From an uncultured Acidobacteriaceae bacterium (GTDB taxonomy: Bacteria > Acidobacteriota > Terriglobia > Terriglobales > Acidobacteriaceae), in the NCBI GenBank assembly GCA_903842065.1, contig CAIMKZ010000106.1:62001-126000 (forward strand): a DNA stretch of 64,000 bases, given 5' to 3'. Position numbers and translations under genes: made by a program. Positions within the stretch are counted from its first letter, which is position 1, and each line of letters begins with the position of its first letter. The notes under the pieces were generated by a model. That model ran no database searches. It had not been told where the DNA came from and saw only the letters and a list, made by a program, of their open reading frames with translations. This document shows positions 38,737-46,822 of the stretch, one piece after another.

Positions 38737-38751
38737 TTAGCTTAAAGCTAA
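38737..38751. promoter_or_regulatory. 15-bp palindrome, possible operator
   Basis: TTAGCTT-A-AAGCTAA is a perfect inverted repeat around a single base, in the AT-rich part of the divergent region. Confidence 0.5.
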
Positions 38752-38788
38752 TTAGTTGAATAATTTAGAGGTGCGATGCTGTACCAGT

Positions 38789-38817
38789 CTCCAGTTAAAG
38801 ACGGTCTTTAACTGGAG
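38789..38817. promoter_or_regulatory. 29-bp perfect palindrome, operator or RNA hairpin
   Basis: CTCCAGTTAAAGAC (38789-38802) and GTCTTTAACTGGAG (38804-38817) are exact inverted repeats around one G. It lies 135 bp before receptor A. As DNA it could be a dimer-binding operator; as RNA a stem with forced tight loop. Confidence 0.6.
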
Positions 38818-38951
38818 AAATTGTGCATACAGGCTTAGATTGGCTGCCAGTTTGGCAATTCAGTCTGGCGCGACGCGTACGCTCCCGGTTCTTGGAGAGG
38901 AGTGATGTGCGTTGCCGCGCCCGGCATGGATGAGGCCTTTGGGAGGACAGC

Positions 38952-41900
38952 ATGGCAAGCAGAATTACTACCCGCAGTATTGCGGGTTTTCTATCCACAC
39001 TGGCGCTGGTTAGCCTTATGGCGATCCTGTCGTCTTCGCGGTCCGAGGCGCAGAGCTTTGGATCTATCGTAGGCACTGTGACCGACGCTTCCGGCGCCGT
39101 GGTGCCGGGTGCAACCATTACGGTGACCAACACCGGGACCAACGAGACACGAACCGTCAAGTCGAGTGCTGCCGGCGACTACCAGGTCGTCAATCTACAG
39201 CCCGCAGTATATAAAGTGCAAGTGCAGGCAACCAACTTCAAGCGCTTTGTGAGCGATCGCGTGGAGGTGCAGGTCGGAAGCGCCTTCCGCGTGAACGTCG
39301 CGCTCCAGGTGGGTTCCGCCACAGAGACGGTTGAAGTCAACACTCAGGCGCCGTTGCTGCAAACGGAGTCGGGAACCCTGGGCTCGCAGGTAGAAGGCAA
39401 GACAGTTCAGGCGATGCCGCTCAACGGCCGCAACACCATGGCTCTGATCGCGCTGGTTCCCGGCGTGGTGCCGCAGGGGTCCACCTCTGGCGGCGTGGGA
39501 TTGAATCAGGGCGACCACACCAACAACAGCGGCTGGGGCAACTACCAGATTGGGGGCTCCATCGCCGGCCACGGCGTGGTGTTTGTAGATGGCGCGCCGA
39601 ACAACTCGCTGGGCGGCAACACCGTCGGCTTTGTTCCCGTGCAGGACGCGGTCCAGGAGTTCAAGGTGTCCACCTCCGCGATCAGCCCCGAGTTCGGTCG
39701 CTTTGGCGGCGGGGTAGTGGAGATGAGCACCAAGAGCGGCAGCAATGCCTGGCACGGCACCGCCTACGAGTTCTTCAGAAACACGGTTCTTGACACCAAT
39801 ACCTACGGCTGGAACGCCTCCAACGCCGCATCCGGCTCCAAGACGCGCCAGAAGCTGAACCAGAACCAATATGGCGGGCTGGTCAGCGGTCCGGCGATCA
39901 AGAACAAAGCCTTCTTCATGTTCAACTATGAGGGATTCAAGGTCCGGTCTGGCCTGAGCGATGCGTTCAACATTCCCGATGCGGGCATGATGAGCGACAC
40001 CGACCCCAGCGTTCCATGGGATCTGACCGCAGCCTCAAGCGATCCAAACAAGACGATCTCCAACTGGACGAAGGGAAGCTGCATTACCGGTTACACCAAC
40101 GGAAGAACGCACTTCAAGCCCTCCTGCATCGATCCGGACTCCAAGCTATTCAAGGAGTTCTACCCGGACGTAAACCAGGCGAAGTCGGCCACCAACCCCA
40201 TCCAGTTCTACAACGGGAACCCCATCACCGGCCAGGCGCCCAACTACAACGTGGCCTACGTTGTCGGCGTCGATACGAGCCAGTACAACGCGCGCGGCGA
40301 TGTGAACCTGGGCGCCAAGCAGCACATCTTCGGCCGCTATTCCCACATGAGTTCGAAGGATATTCCGGCGGATGAAGTGCTCAGCGCCCACGGCTACAAG
40401 ACCGCCAACGCCGGCAGCAACTACTTCACGCATCAGGGCGTGCTTGGCGACACCGTGACCATCAACCCCACCACCATCGCCGACTTCCGCCTCTCCTTCC
40501 TGAGGAACTACAACGACAATATGCAGCAGAGCGCTGGCGATCCCGCCACCAAGACGTTTATCAGCTCGCTGGGCGCCGGCTGGGCGCCGGTAAGCGCGGC
40601 AGCCAGCCAGGTCCATCTACCCAAGCCTCAGATCGGTCCGTTTGGGCCGGGCGGCAGAGACGGACTGTACACCTTCCGTGCCATGGGCGGCTGGAGCTGG
40701 GGCTGGAGCGATTCGACGTCCTTCAGCGCCAACATCACCAAGATCCGGGGAAGCCACACCATCAAGTTCGGCGGCGAGATCCGGTTCATGGACCAGACCA
40801 GCGGTGGAGTGTGGACGCCCGACGGCGGACTCAACTTCGGCTCCGACTACACCACGGACGAATGGGCCAACTTCCTGCTGGGCCTGCCCGACTCGGTCAA
40901 CATCAGCACCTCGGCCAGCTCGGGCGCGTTCAACTGGTATCAGGGCTACTACGGATCCGATACCTGGACCGTAAACCGCAAACTGACTCTGAGCGCCGGC
41001 GTTCGCTGGGAGCTGCCCGGAGCCGTCGCGGAGCGGAAGAACAACTCCACCGTGCTCCTTCCCGATTACATCTCTTCGTCGGGCATAAGAGGCACACTGG
41101 CGCTTACCAACTCCAACCTGTGGAAAGATAGAACCACCGAACCGGCTCTTCATGCTCTGCTCTCGCCCCGCGTTGGCTTTGCCTATCGCGTGAAGAGCGA
41201 TCTGGTTGTGCGCGGCGGTTATTCGCTCACCTACCTGGCTCCGGATCTGGGCACGGTGCTTCCCGGCAACAGTATTGTCAACTCGGCGAATACCAGCGCC
41301 AATAACCCCCAGCAGAGCCAGAATCCCGTTCTCAATCCGAGCGCCGTCTACTATACGACCTCGAATCCGTTTGGATCGGGCGCAAACGCGCAGCAGATCT
41401 TCCAGCCGGTCGGGCGCAAGTATGTCAATAATTTCGCTGGCTGGTTCCAGTCAGGACATGTAACCGGACAGGCGGATGACGGCTACTCCGGCCAAGACAT
41501 CTCCGGACCGGTTCCGACCAACACAATGTCCTACATGGAGCAGTGGAACCTCGCCGTGGGCCGTCAGTTCAAGGGCCAGCAATCCGTCGAGGTCGGCTAT
41601 GCCGGCGCGCTCGCCATTCACCTGCTTCCGGCCGGCGGCAGCTGGGGTATCGATCAGCCCACATGGGCGCAAATCGCGGTCATCAAGAACTGCCCGAACG
41701 ACGATTGCGTCTATCAGAACATGCCGTATCCCAACTACCACAGCGTTTCCAACTCCAACGCCTACAACGGGACCATCAACTACAACTCGTTGCAGATTCG
41801 CTATGAGAAGCGCTTTGCCGCCGGCGCAGCCATTACCAGCGGCTATACCTTCTCCAAGTCGCTCGGCGACTCCGACACCACCATGTCCTGGCTCGACAGC

Positions 41901-42578
41901 GGCGCCGACGGCATGCCTCAGGACTACAACAACATCAAGGGCGAACATTCGATTCTGAGCTACAGCATCAAGAACCGCTGGGTTTCCAGCTTCGTGCTCG
42001 ATCTGCCCGTGGGCAAGGGAAAGAAGTACTTTAACAACGAGAACGGCATCGTCGATCGAGTCATCGGCGGCTGGGGAATCAACGGCATCACAACACTCCA
42101 GTCGGGGCAGCACCTGCTGCTGACCGATGGCAATGGCGACGCCCTGGCAGGCTCCCACGGCCACGGCCTCAACGCCGGCCAGCTCCGCCCCGACTATATC
42201 GCCGACTGCGATAAGCTGAAGGGGATCGGCGGAAGCCAGCAGAAGCGTATGAACGGGTGGTTCAATACAGCCTGCTTCCTGGCCCCCGATGCGAATCCCT
42301 CCAACCCCCATCCCGGCCCTTATGCCCTCGGCAACGAGCCCCGTGTCGATTCCAACCTGGTAGGCTCGGGAATCGCCAACTGGGATTTCACCGCTCAGAA
42401 GACAACCAGAATCACGGAAAAGACCAACCTCGAATTCCGCATGGAGTTCTATAACCTCTTCAACCGCCGCCAGTGGAACCTTCCGAATGGCGACGTTTCC
42501 AGCCCCGGTTTTGGCACCATCAACGACCAGCAGAACAATCCTCGCCAGATGCAGGCCAGCCTGCGGTTCAACTTCTAA
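38952..42578 (+). CDS. Receptor A: TonB-dependent receptor with N-terminal Cna-B-like domain
   Basis: 1208 aa with a signal peptide (to about SEAQS). Residues ~35-120 form a carboxypeptidase-regulatory/Cna-B-like domain (GSIVGTVTDASGAVVPGATI). The TonB plug follows (QVEGKTVQAMPLNGRNTMAL, VQDAVQEFKVSTSAISPEFG), then a long barrel ending in SLRFNF with terminal Phe for BAM recognition. This is the acidobacterial SusC-like/OAR-type receptor class, thought to import oligosaccharides or other large substrates. There is no SusD partner. GGGAGG lies upstream of the ATG. Divergent to regulator A and followed by a dinG fragment. Confidence 0.92.
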   Translation: MASRITTRSIAGFLSTLALVSLMAILSSSRSEAQSFGSIVGTVTDASGAVVPGATITVTNTGTNETRTVKSSAAGDYQVVNLQPAVYKVQVQATNFKRFVSDRVEVQVGSAFRVNVALQVGSATETVEVNTQAPLLQTESGTLGSQVEGKTVQAMPLNGRNTMALIALVPGVVPQGSTSGGVGLNQGDHTNNSGWGNYQIGGSIAGHGVVFVDGAPNNSLGGNTVGFVPVQDAVQEFKVSTSAISPEFGRFGGGVVEMSTKSGSNAWHGTAYEFFRNTVLDTNTYGWNASNAASGSKTRQKLNQNQYGGLVSGPAIKNKAFFMFNYEGFKVRSGLSDAFNIPDAGMMSDTDPSVPWDLTAASSDPNKTISNWTKGSCITGYTNGRTHFKPSCIDPDSKLFKEFYPDVNQAKSATNPIQFYNGNPITGQAPNYNVAYVVGVDTSQYNARGDVNLGAKQHIFGRYSHMSSKDIPADEVLSAHGYKTANAGSNYFTHQGVLGDTVTINPTTIADFRLSFLRNYNDNMQQSAGDPATKTFISSLGAGWAPVSAAASQVHLPKPQIGPFGPGGRDGLYTFRAMGGWSWGWSDSTSFSANITKIRGSHTIKFGGEIRFMDQTSGGVWTPDGGLNFGSDYTTDEWANFLLGLPDSVNISTSASSGAFNWYQGYYGSDTWTVNRKLTLSAGVRWELPGAVAERKNNSTVLLPDYISSSGIRGTLALTNSNLWKDRTTEPALHALLSPRVGFAYRVKSDLVVRGGYSLTYLAPDLGTVLPGNSIVNSANTSANNPQQSQNPVLNPSAVYYTTSNPFGSGANAQQIFQPVGRKYVNNFAGWFQSGHVTGQADDGYSGQDISGPVPTNTMSYMEQWNLAVGRQFKGQQSVEVGYAGALAIHLLPAGGSWGIDQPTWAQIAVIKNCPNDDCVYQNMPYPNYHSVSNSNAYNGTINYNSLQIRYEKRFAAGAAITSGYTFSKSLGDSDTTMSWLDSGADGMPQDYNNIKGEHSILSYSIKNRWVSSFVLDLPVGKGKKYFNNENGIVDRVIGGWGINGITTLQSGQHLLLTDGNGDALAGSHGHGLNAGQLRPDYIADCDKLKGIGGSQQKRMNGWFNTACFLAPDANPSNPHPGPYALGNEPRVDSNLVGSGIANWDFTAQKTTRITEKTNLEFRMEFYNLFNRRQWNLPNGDVSSPGFGTINDQQNNPRQMQASLRFNF

Positions 42579-42730
42579 CCTCTCAACCTGAAGGCAAGGC
42601 GAAAATGAGCCTTGCCCTGCTTCAGCGGGACGCCTCCGGGCGTCCCGCTTCTTTGTGGCGCATTCGCGTTTCAAGCACAGCCCGCGGAAGCCCCGCCTGC
42701 GGCCGGTGGCCGGCCTAACTTCGCTTGGGC

Positions 42731-42833
42731 CCGCATAACGAATCGGCGCTACGGACGCACCTTCATCCAGAGTCTGCCGCCATATCGCGTGACGCAAACC
42801 ATCACGGACGTAGAAGCCTTTTTCGCGGGCTAA
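42731..42833 (+). pseudogene. dinG 3'-end fragment
   Basis: The frame reads ARITNRRYGRTFIQSLPPYR and continues with VTQTITDVEAFFAG before a TAA. The 26 residues from RYGRTF to EAFF are identical to the end of DinG at 37241. A 38-bp core is identical in DNA (42750-42787 and 37158-37195); beyond it all nine codon differences, plus one just before the core and one at its edge, are synonymous. Nothing upstream of 42731 matches dinG. It is not a gene by itself but the mark of a recombination event; the rest of 42579-42975 holds no gene. Confidence 0.85.
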
Positions 42834-42975
42834 GCATTTCCCGTGCTTCCTATCGGACACTTACCGGGGCAATGTATCGATCGTACTGAAGCAACTTATA
42901 TCGATTCCGTAATACAATGCCCTTGAAGGGCTGCACTTCCGAGCACATTTCCGGTTACCTGGAGAAGAGACACCT

Positions 42976-43953
42976 ATGAGTTTTCTCGGCTCAATCAAAA
43001 AGGCGGCACGAAAAAACAACGCGGTAAGGCGGCTGATCTCCATCCGCGATCTGCGCAGATTCCGCGCCGTGAACTCGCCGCGACGGCTGATCTTTGAGCC
43101 TATCTCCGCCTGCAATTACAGGTGTCCCAAGTGCATTTACCCGGAGATGGAGCGCGCCAAGCGGCCCGTGGATCTTGAGAAGTTCCGTCTCTTTCTGACG
43201 AACTGGAACTCCACATATGGCCCGTTTGAAAGCGTGGAGTTTACCGGCGCCGGAGAGGTTCTCTCTTTCAGCGGGTTTGTGGAGATGGTTGCGATCGGCG
43301 CCCAGGTCATGCCCTCCATGCGAATGGTCACGACTTCCAACATGGGCCTTTTCGATGTCGATACGGCGAGAAAACTGGTTCAAAACGGACTGCGCTCCTG
43401 GCAGGTTTCGCTGGACTCCGTCGATCCGGCCGAGTACGCACTGATGGTCGGCGTCAAGTCGGCCAGCGTCGAGAAGATTCTGAAAGACATTGCCGCCCTG
43501 TGGCAGATCCTTCAGGAGAATCCCTCGCCGCTCAACCGCCTGGCCATTCTGGCGCATCGTCCGCTGGATGCCGATTACGACCGCAAGTGCGACGAAATCG
43601 AAAGTGCCGTCAAGGGTATCTGCTCGGAGTTTTCCCGTTCGCCCTATCAGAGCCTCAACGGAAGAAAGCTTGAGGAGCAGTTCGTCTTGTCTGAAAAGCT
43701 CCTTTATCGCTCCGACCGTTATCCCATGCCCTGTGCCTATCTTTGGACCGACCTTGTCGTCCTCAACGACGGCACGGTGCGTATCTGCTGCAGCGACATG
43801 TTCGACTCGCCGGTGAACTTCGGCAACGTCTTTACCGACACGCCGCAGCAGATTGTTGCCAACCTCACCAGGCGCGAATATCAGGCCGCTCATGAGACCA
43901 ACCGGATCGGCTCGCTCTATCTTTGCGATAAGTGTCACGCCCCGCACTCCTGA
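42976..43953 (+). CDS. Radical SAM protein with SPASM-like C-terminus
   Basis: 325 aa. The CX3CX2C cluster site is CNYRCPKC (C46, C50, C53), with EFTGAGEV as the SAM-binding GGE-like motif and SLDSVDP in strand 4-5. The C-terminal part has CAYLWTDLVVLNDGTVRICCSDMF and LCDKCH, cysteines spaced as in SPASM/twitch domains that hold an extra Fe-S cluster. Such proteins modify peptides, sulfatases or cofactors. No precursor peptide gene is recognisable nearby, so the substrate is unknown. GGAGAAGAG lies before the ATG. It begins right after the dinG fragment. Confidence 0.88.
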   Translation: MSFLGSIKKAARKNNAVRRLISIRDLRRFRAVNSPRRLIFEPISACNYRCPKCIYPEMERAKRPVDLEKFRLFLTNWNSTYGPFESVEFTGAGEVLSFSGFVEMVAIGAQVMPSMRMVTTSNMGLFDVDTARKLVQNGLRSWQVSLDSVDPAEYALMVGVKSASVEKILKDIAALWQILQENPSPLNRLAILAHRPLDADYDRKCDEIESAVKGICSEFSRSPYQSLNGRKLEEQFVLSEKLLYRSDRYPMPCAYLWTDLVVLNDGTVRICCSDMFDSPVNFGNVFTDTPQQIVANLTRREYQAAHETNRIGSLYLCDKCHAPHS

Positions 43954-44191
43954 TGGCTGAAGCCGGGGAAGATGGTGTTCGACTTGTATGACCCGCCGGG
44001 GACGGCCTGCGCGTTGCGCTCCTGTGACTCCGGGCCGGTAAGTTGAACCCATTCAGCCGGATCGAGGGCGGCTCATACTCATTTCCATTCGCCTGTGTGT
44101 TTCGCCAGGCGTCTGAAAGTTCTTGCCCGCCGGCTTCCCGGCGACGGCTTCGCCGCCGATTCTATTTACCGGTCGGGCAAACTCCTCTAAA

Positions 44192-44992
44192 ATGTCCTCA
44201 GTGCCTGTAACCAAGCCTTTGCCTAATTCTGCTTCGTCTCGCGCCCGGCGTTCCGCCGGTCCCGCGCCTGCCGCCGACCGCGCGTCCGCCGTACTGCGCC
44301 TCTACAACTCCCCCGAGGCACGGCGCGTCAAAGAAGAGATCTGCCACGCGGGCCGCAAGCTGTGGCTGCGCGCCTTTGTCGATGGCAACGGCGGCAACAT
44401 CTCTCACCGCATCGGGCCCAATGCCGTCCTCTGCACACCAACGCTGGTGAGCAAGTACGACCTTACGCCTGCCGACATCTGCATGGTCGATCTCGACGGC
44501 AACCAGCTGGCCGGCACCCGGCCCGCAACCAGCGAGATGCTGCTGCATCTGGAAATTTACAAAGACGTGCCGCAGGCCAAAGCCGCAGTCCACTGCCATC
44601 CGCCTTACACCACGGCGCACGCCATCACCGGCGTTGAACCCGATGGCCTGTTGCTGCCCGAGTACGAGATGCTCATCGGCCGCGTGGCCATGGCCCCTTA
44701 CGAGTCACCCGGCACGCTTGAGTTCGCGCGCACCATCAAGCCCTACGCCGCACAGCACAACGCCATCATCCTCGGCAACCACGGCGTCATCTGCTGGGGC
44801 GAGACGGTCACCTGGGCCGAGTGGCAGGTTGAGGTGCTTGAGAGCTACCTCCAGGTTCTGGCTATCGCCAAAGCCTCAGGCCGTCCGCTGCGGCACATTC
44901 CGGCCGCAAAGGCCGGCGACCTTCGCGCCCGCCGTCTGGCCATGGGATTCCCTGACAACGGCTCCTCAAAAGCGCGCAACCGCAAGGCCTGA
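44192..44992 (+). CDS. Class II aldolase/adducin-family protein
   Basis: 266 aa from the ATG at 44192. The zinc site is made of HCHPPYTTAHA and the His of LGNHGVICWG, and the catalytic-type Glu is in RPATSEMLLHLEIY, as in L-fuculose-1-phosphate aldolase. NGGNISHRIG is the typical phosphate-binding start. It likely cleaves or decarboxylates a sugar phosphate; the exact substrate cannot be told. An earlier in-frame start at 44123 adds low-complexity sequence and is not preferred. It is followed by pncA after 37 bp. Confidence 0.88.
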   Translation: MSSVPVTKPLPNSASSRARRSAGPAPAADRASAVLRLYNSPEARRVKEEICHAGRKLWLRAFVDGNGGNISHRIGPNAVLCTPTLVSKYDLTPADICMVDLDGNQLAGTRPATSEMLLHLEIYKDVPQAKAAVHCHPPYTTAHAITGVEPDGLLLPEYEMLIGRVAMAPYESPGTLEFARTIKPYAAQHNAIILGNHGVICWGETVTWAEWQVEVLESYLQVLAIAKASGRPLRHIPAAKAGDLRARRLAMGFPDNGSSKARNRKA

Positions 44993-45029
44993 GGCCACGC
45001 TCCCGCGCAAGCTTTGAAATAATTCAACT

Positions 45030-45659
45030 ATGCGGATCTTGCCCCACGACGTCCTGCTGGTAGTCGACGTACAGAACGACTTTTGCCCCGGCGGCGCGCT
45101 GGCGGTTGCCGAGGGCGACCAGGTCATTGAGCCCATCCACCGCATCGCGCCATTCTTCGAACACATTGTGCTTACCCAGGACTGGCACCCCGCCAACCAC
45201 ACTTCGTTTGCTGCCAACCACCCCGGCAAGCAGCCCTTCGAATCGATCCAGTTGAGCTACGGCGAGCAGACACTTTGGCCGGTCCACTGCGTGCAGGGCA
45301 CAAAGGGAGCCGAGTTCCATCCGGCACTCCACTTGCCTCAGGCTGAGCTGATCCAGCACAAGGGCTACGAGCGGGAGATCGACTCCTACTCCGCCTTTTT
45401 TGAGAACTACCGCAAGACGCCCACGGGCCTGGCCAGCTACCTGCGCGAACGCGGCCTCGGACGCGTCTTCCTCGCCGGACTGGCCTACGACTACTGCATC
45501 GCCTACTCGGCACTCGACGCGCGGCAGCTCGGCCTGGATGCCATCGTCGTCCGCGACGCCTGCCGCGCCATCGACCTCTCGGGCTCGGTGGCGCGCATGG
45601 AAGCCGAGTTCGGCAAGGCCGGCGTGGTGGTGATTGAAAGCAAAGATATCTGCGGTTAG
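45030..45659 (+). CDS. pncA: Nicotinamidase
   Basis: 209 aa. The cysteine-hydrolase triad is in place: D13 (VVDVQNDFCPGG), K111 (HKGYEREIDSYSAF) and C156 (LAYDYCIAYSALDA). The metal site DWHPANH (51-57) identifies it as PncA rather than an isochorismatase. It converts nicotinamide to nicotinate for NAD salvage. It lies 37 bp after the aldolase gene and may be co-transcribed. Confidence 0.94.
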   Translation: MRILPHDVLLVVDVQNDFCPGGALAVAEGDQVIEPIHRIAPFFEHIVLTQDWHPANHTSFAANHPGKQPFESIQLSYGEQTLWPVHCVQGTKGAEFHPALHLPQAELIQHKGYEREIDSYSAFFENYRKTPTGLASYLRERGLGRVFLAGLAYDYCIAYSALDARQLGLDAIVVRDACRAIDLSGSVARMEAEFGKAGVVVIESKDICG

Positions 45660-45683
45660 CCCCTTCCTCAAAGCAACTCGCCT

Positions 45684-45735
45684 TTGCACAGCGAGGGAGC
45701 CTCCGCTATCCTGAAGCAGCACCTAATTCGGTGCT
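45684..45735 (+). promoter_or_regulatory. Promoter and operator of the Phd/ParE-type TA pair
   Basis: TTGCAC (45684-45689) and TATCCT (45707-45712) are 17 bp apart. Directly downstream is the inverted repeat AGCACC-TAATTC-GGTGCT (45718-45735), which ends 13 bp before the antitoxin ATG. This is where Phd/YefM antitoxins usually bind for autoregulation. Confidence 0.6.
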
Positions 45736-45748
45736 TACTGAGGCCGCG

Positions 45749-46036
45749 ATGAACATCACCACCGACATTCAATCCATGACCGCCTTCCGCCGCAACCCCG
45801 CCGGCTTTGTGAAGCAGCTCAAGAAGAGCAAGCGTCCCATAGTGCTTACGGTCAACGGCCGGGCCGCAGCTGTCATTCAGGATTCTGAGAGCTATCAGCA
45901 TCTCCTCGACACAGCCGCTCGCGCCGATGCGCAGGAAGGCATTCGCCAGGGAATCGAAGACGCCACAAAGGCACGCCTTCGCCCTGCGCGTCAGTTCTTC
46001 ACAGAGTTTGAAGCTGCCCATGGCATTCAGCGTTAA
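45749..46036 (+). CDS. Phd/YefM-family antitoxin
   Basis: 95 aa from the ATG at 45749 (GAGG 5 nt upstream). The DNA-binding half has TDIQSMTAFRRNPAGFVKQLKKSKRPIVLTVNGRAAAVIQDSESYQ, the typical Phd/YefM fold with the VLTxNGxxxAV strand. The C-terminal half (EGIRQGIEDATKARLRP) is the toxin-binding helix. It overlaps the toxin gene by 17 nt, giving tight co-translation. Confidence 0.9.
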   Translation: MNITTDIQSMTAFRRNPAGFVKQLKKSKRPIVLTVNGRAAAVIQDSESYQHLLDTAARADAQEGIRQGIEDATKARLRPARQFFTEFEAAHGIQR

Positions 46037-46334
46037 CATCACGAGCCGCGCCGAGCGCGATCTCACCGCTCTCTACGCTGAGATCGATGCCGTCGAATCC
46101 CTGGCCGCCAGAAAGTGGTATGTCGGCCTCAGGCAAGCCATCCTGAGCCTCGAAGAACTCCCGGAGAGAGCGCCTGTCATTCGAAGTCCCGGCGGAATCC
46201 GGCAGTTGCTTCACAGGAAAAAGCCTCATGTCTACCTGATCCTCTTCCGGATTCGTATGAGGCCGCGGCAGGTAGACGTGCTGCACATCCGCCACGGCGC
46301 GCGGCTGCCATTTTTGAGATCCGACGTGGAATAG
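46020..46334 (+). CDS. RelE/ParE-family toxin
   Basis: 104 aa from the ATG at 46020, beginning MAFSVNITSRAERDLTALYAEID, the usual ParE/RelE opening. It continues with a two-helix hairpin (SLAARKWYVGLRQAILSLEELPERAPVI) and a beta-sheet ending VDVLHIRHGAR, characteristic of ParE/RelE-superfamily toxins. It is either a gyrase poison (ParE) or an mRNA interferase (RelE); the IRHGAR C-terminus fits the superfamily but does not decide. It overlaps its antitoxin by 17 nt. Confidence 0.9.
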   Translation: MAFSVNITSRAERDLTALYAEIDAVESLAARKWYVGLRQAILSLEELPERAPVIRSPGGIRQLLHRKKPHVYLILFRIRMRPRQVDVLHIRHGARLPFLRSDVE

Positions 46335-46426
46335 TTACCGCCTGCGCACCTCGCCCCGGCTCCCCGCTCAAACCGCTAAAATAGAAGCAGAGCGGACCCT
46401 TCCGCCCCCGAATTGAGTCCCCGAAA

Positions 46427-46804
46427 ATGTATGAAGTAACCGTAGAATCCGACTTCAGCTCTGGCCACTACCTGCGCAACTACGTAGGCAAGTGCGAGAA
46501 CCCGCACGGCCACAACTACAAGGTCCGCGTCACCCTGGCCGGCGCCTCGCTCGACGACACCGGTTTGCTGCTCGACTTCAAGCTGCTCAAGCAGGTCATG
46601 CGCCCGGTCATCGAGCGCCTCGACCACTTCATGCTGAACGACATCGAGCCATTCACGGTGATCAATCCCTCGGCCGAGAACCTGTCGAAGTATTTTTACG
46701 ACGAGACCAACAAGCAGCTGGCCGAGATGACGCAAGGGCGCGTCCGCGTAAAGGACTGCACCATCTGGGAGACCGACACCACCACCGCTACCTACTACGA
46801 GTAA
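46427..46804 (+). CDS. queD: 6-carboxy-5,6,7,8-tetrahydropterin synthase
   Basis: 125 aa. The zinc ligands H14, H27 and H29 (FSSGHYL, NPHGHNYKV) and the catalytic C23 (GKCENPHGH) are all present. The C-terminal Glu lies in CTIWETDTTTATY. It makes the pterin intermediate of queuosine/7-deazaguanine synthesis. No other que gene is nearby. TAAAAT at about 46377 may be its -10. Confidence 0.95.
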   Translation: MYEVTVESDFSSGHYLRNYVGKCENPHGHNYKVRVTLAGASLDDTGLLLDFKLLKQVMRPVIERLDHFMLNDIEPFTVINPSAENLSKYFYDETNKQLAEMTQGRVRVKDCTIWETDTTTATYYE

Positions 46805-46822
46805 AGAACGGTCCAGGCTGGC

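Larger units (their letters stand above)
38593..38951. promoter_or_regulatory. Divergent promoter region of regulator A and receptor A
   Basis: 359 bp without a gene. It holds the minus-strand TATACT for regulator A, a 15-bp palindrome (38737-38751), a 29-bp palindrome (38789-38817) and GGGAGG before the receptor ATG. The 38680-38830 stretch is AT-rich compared with its surroundings. Confidence 0.6.
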
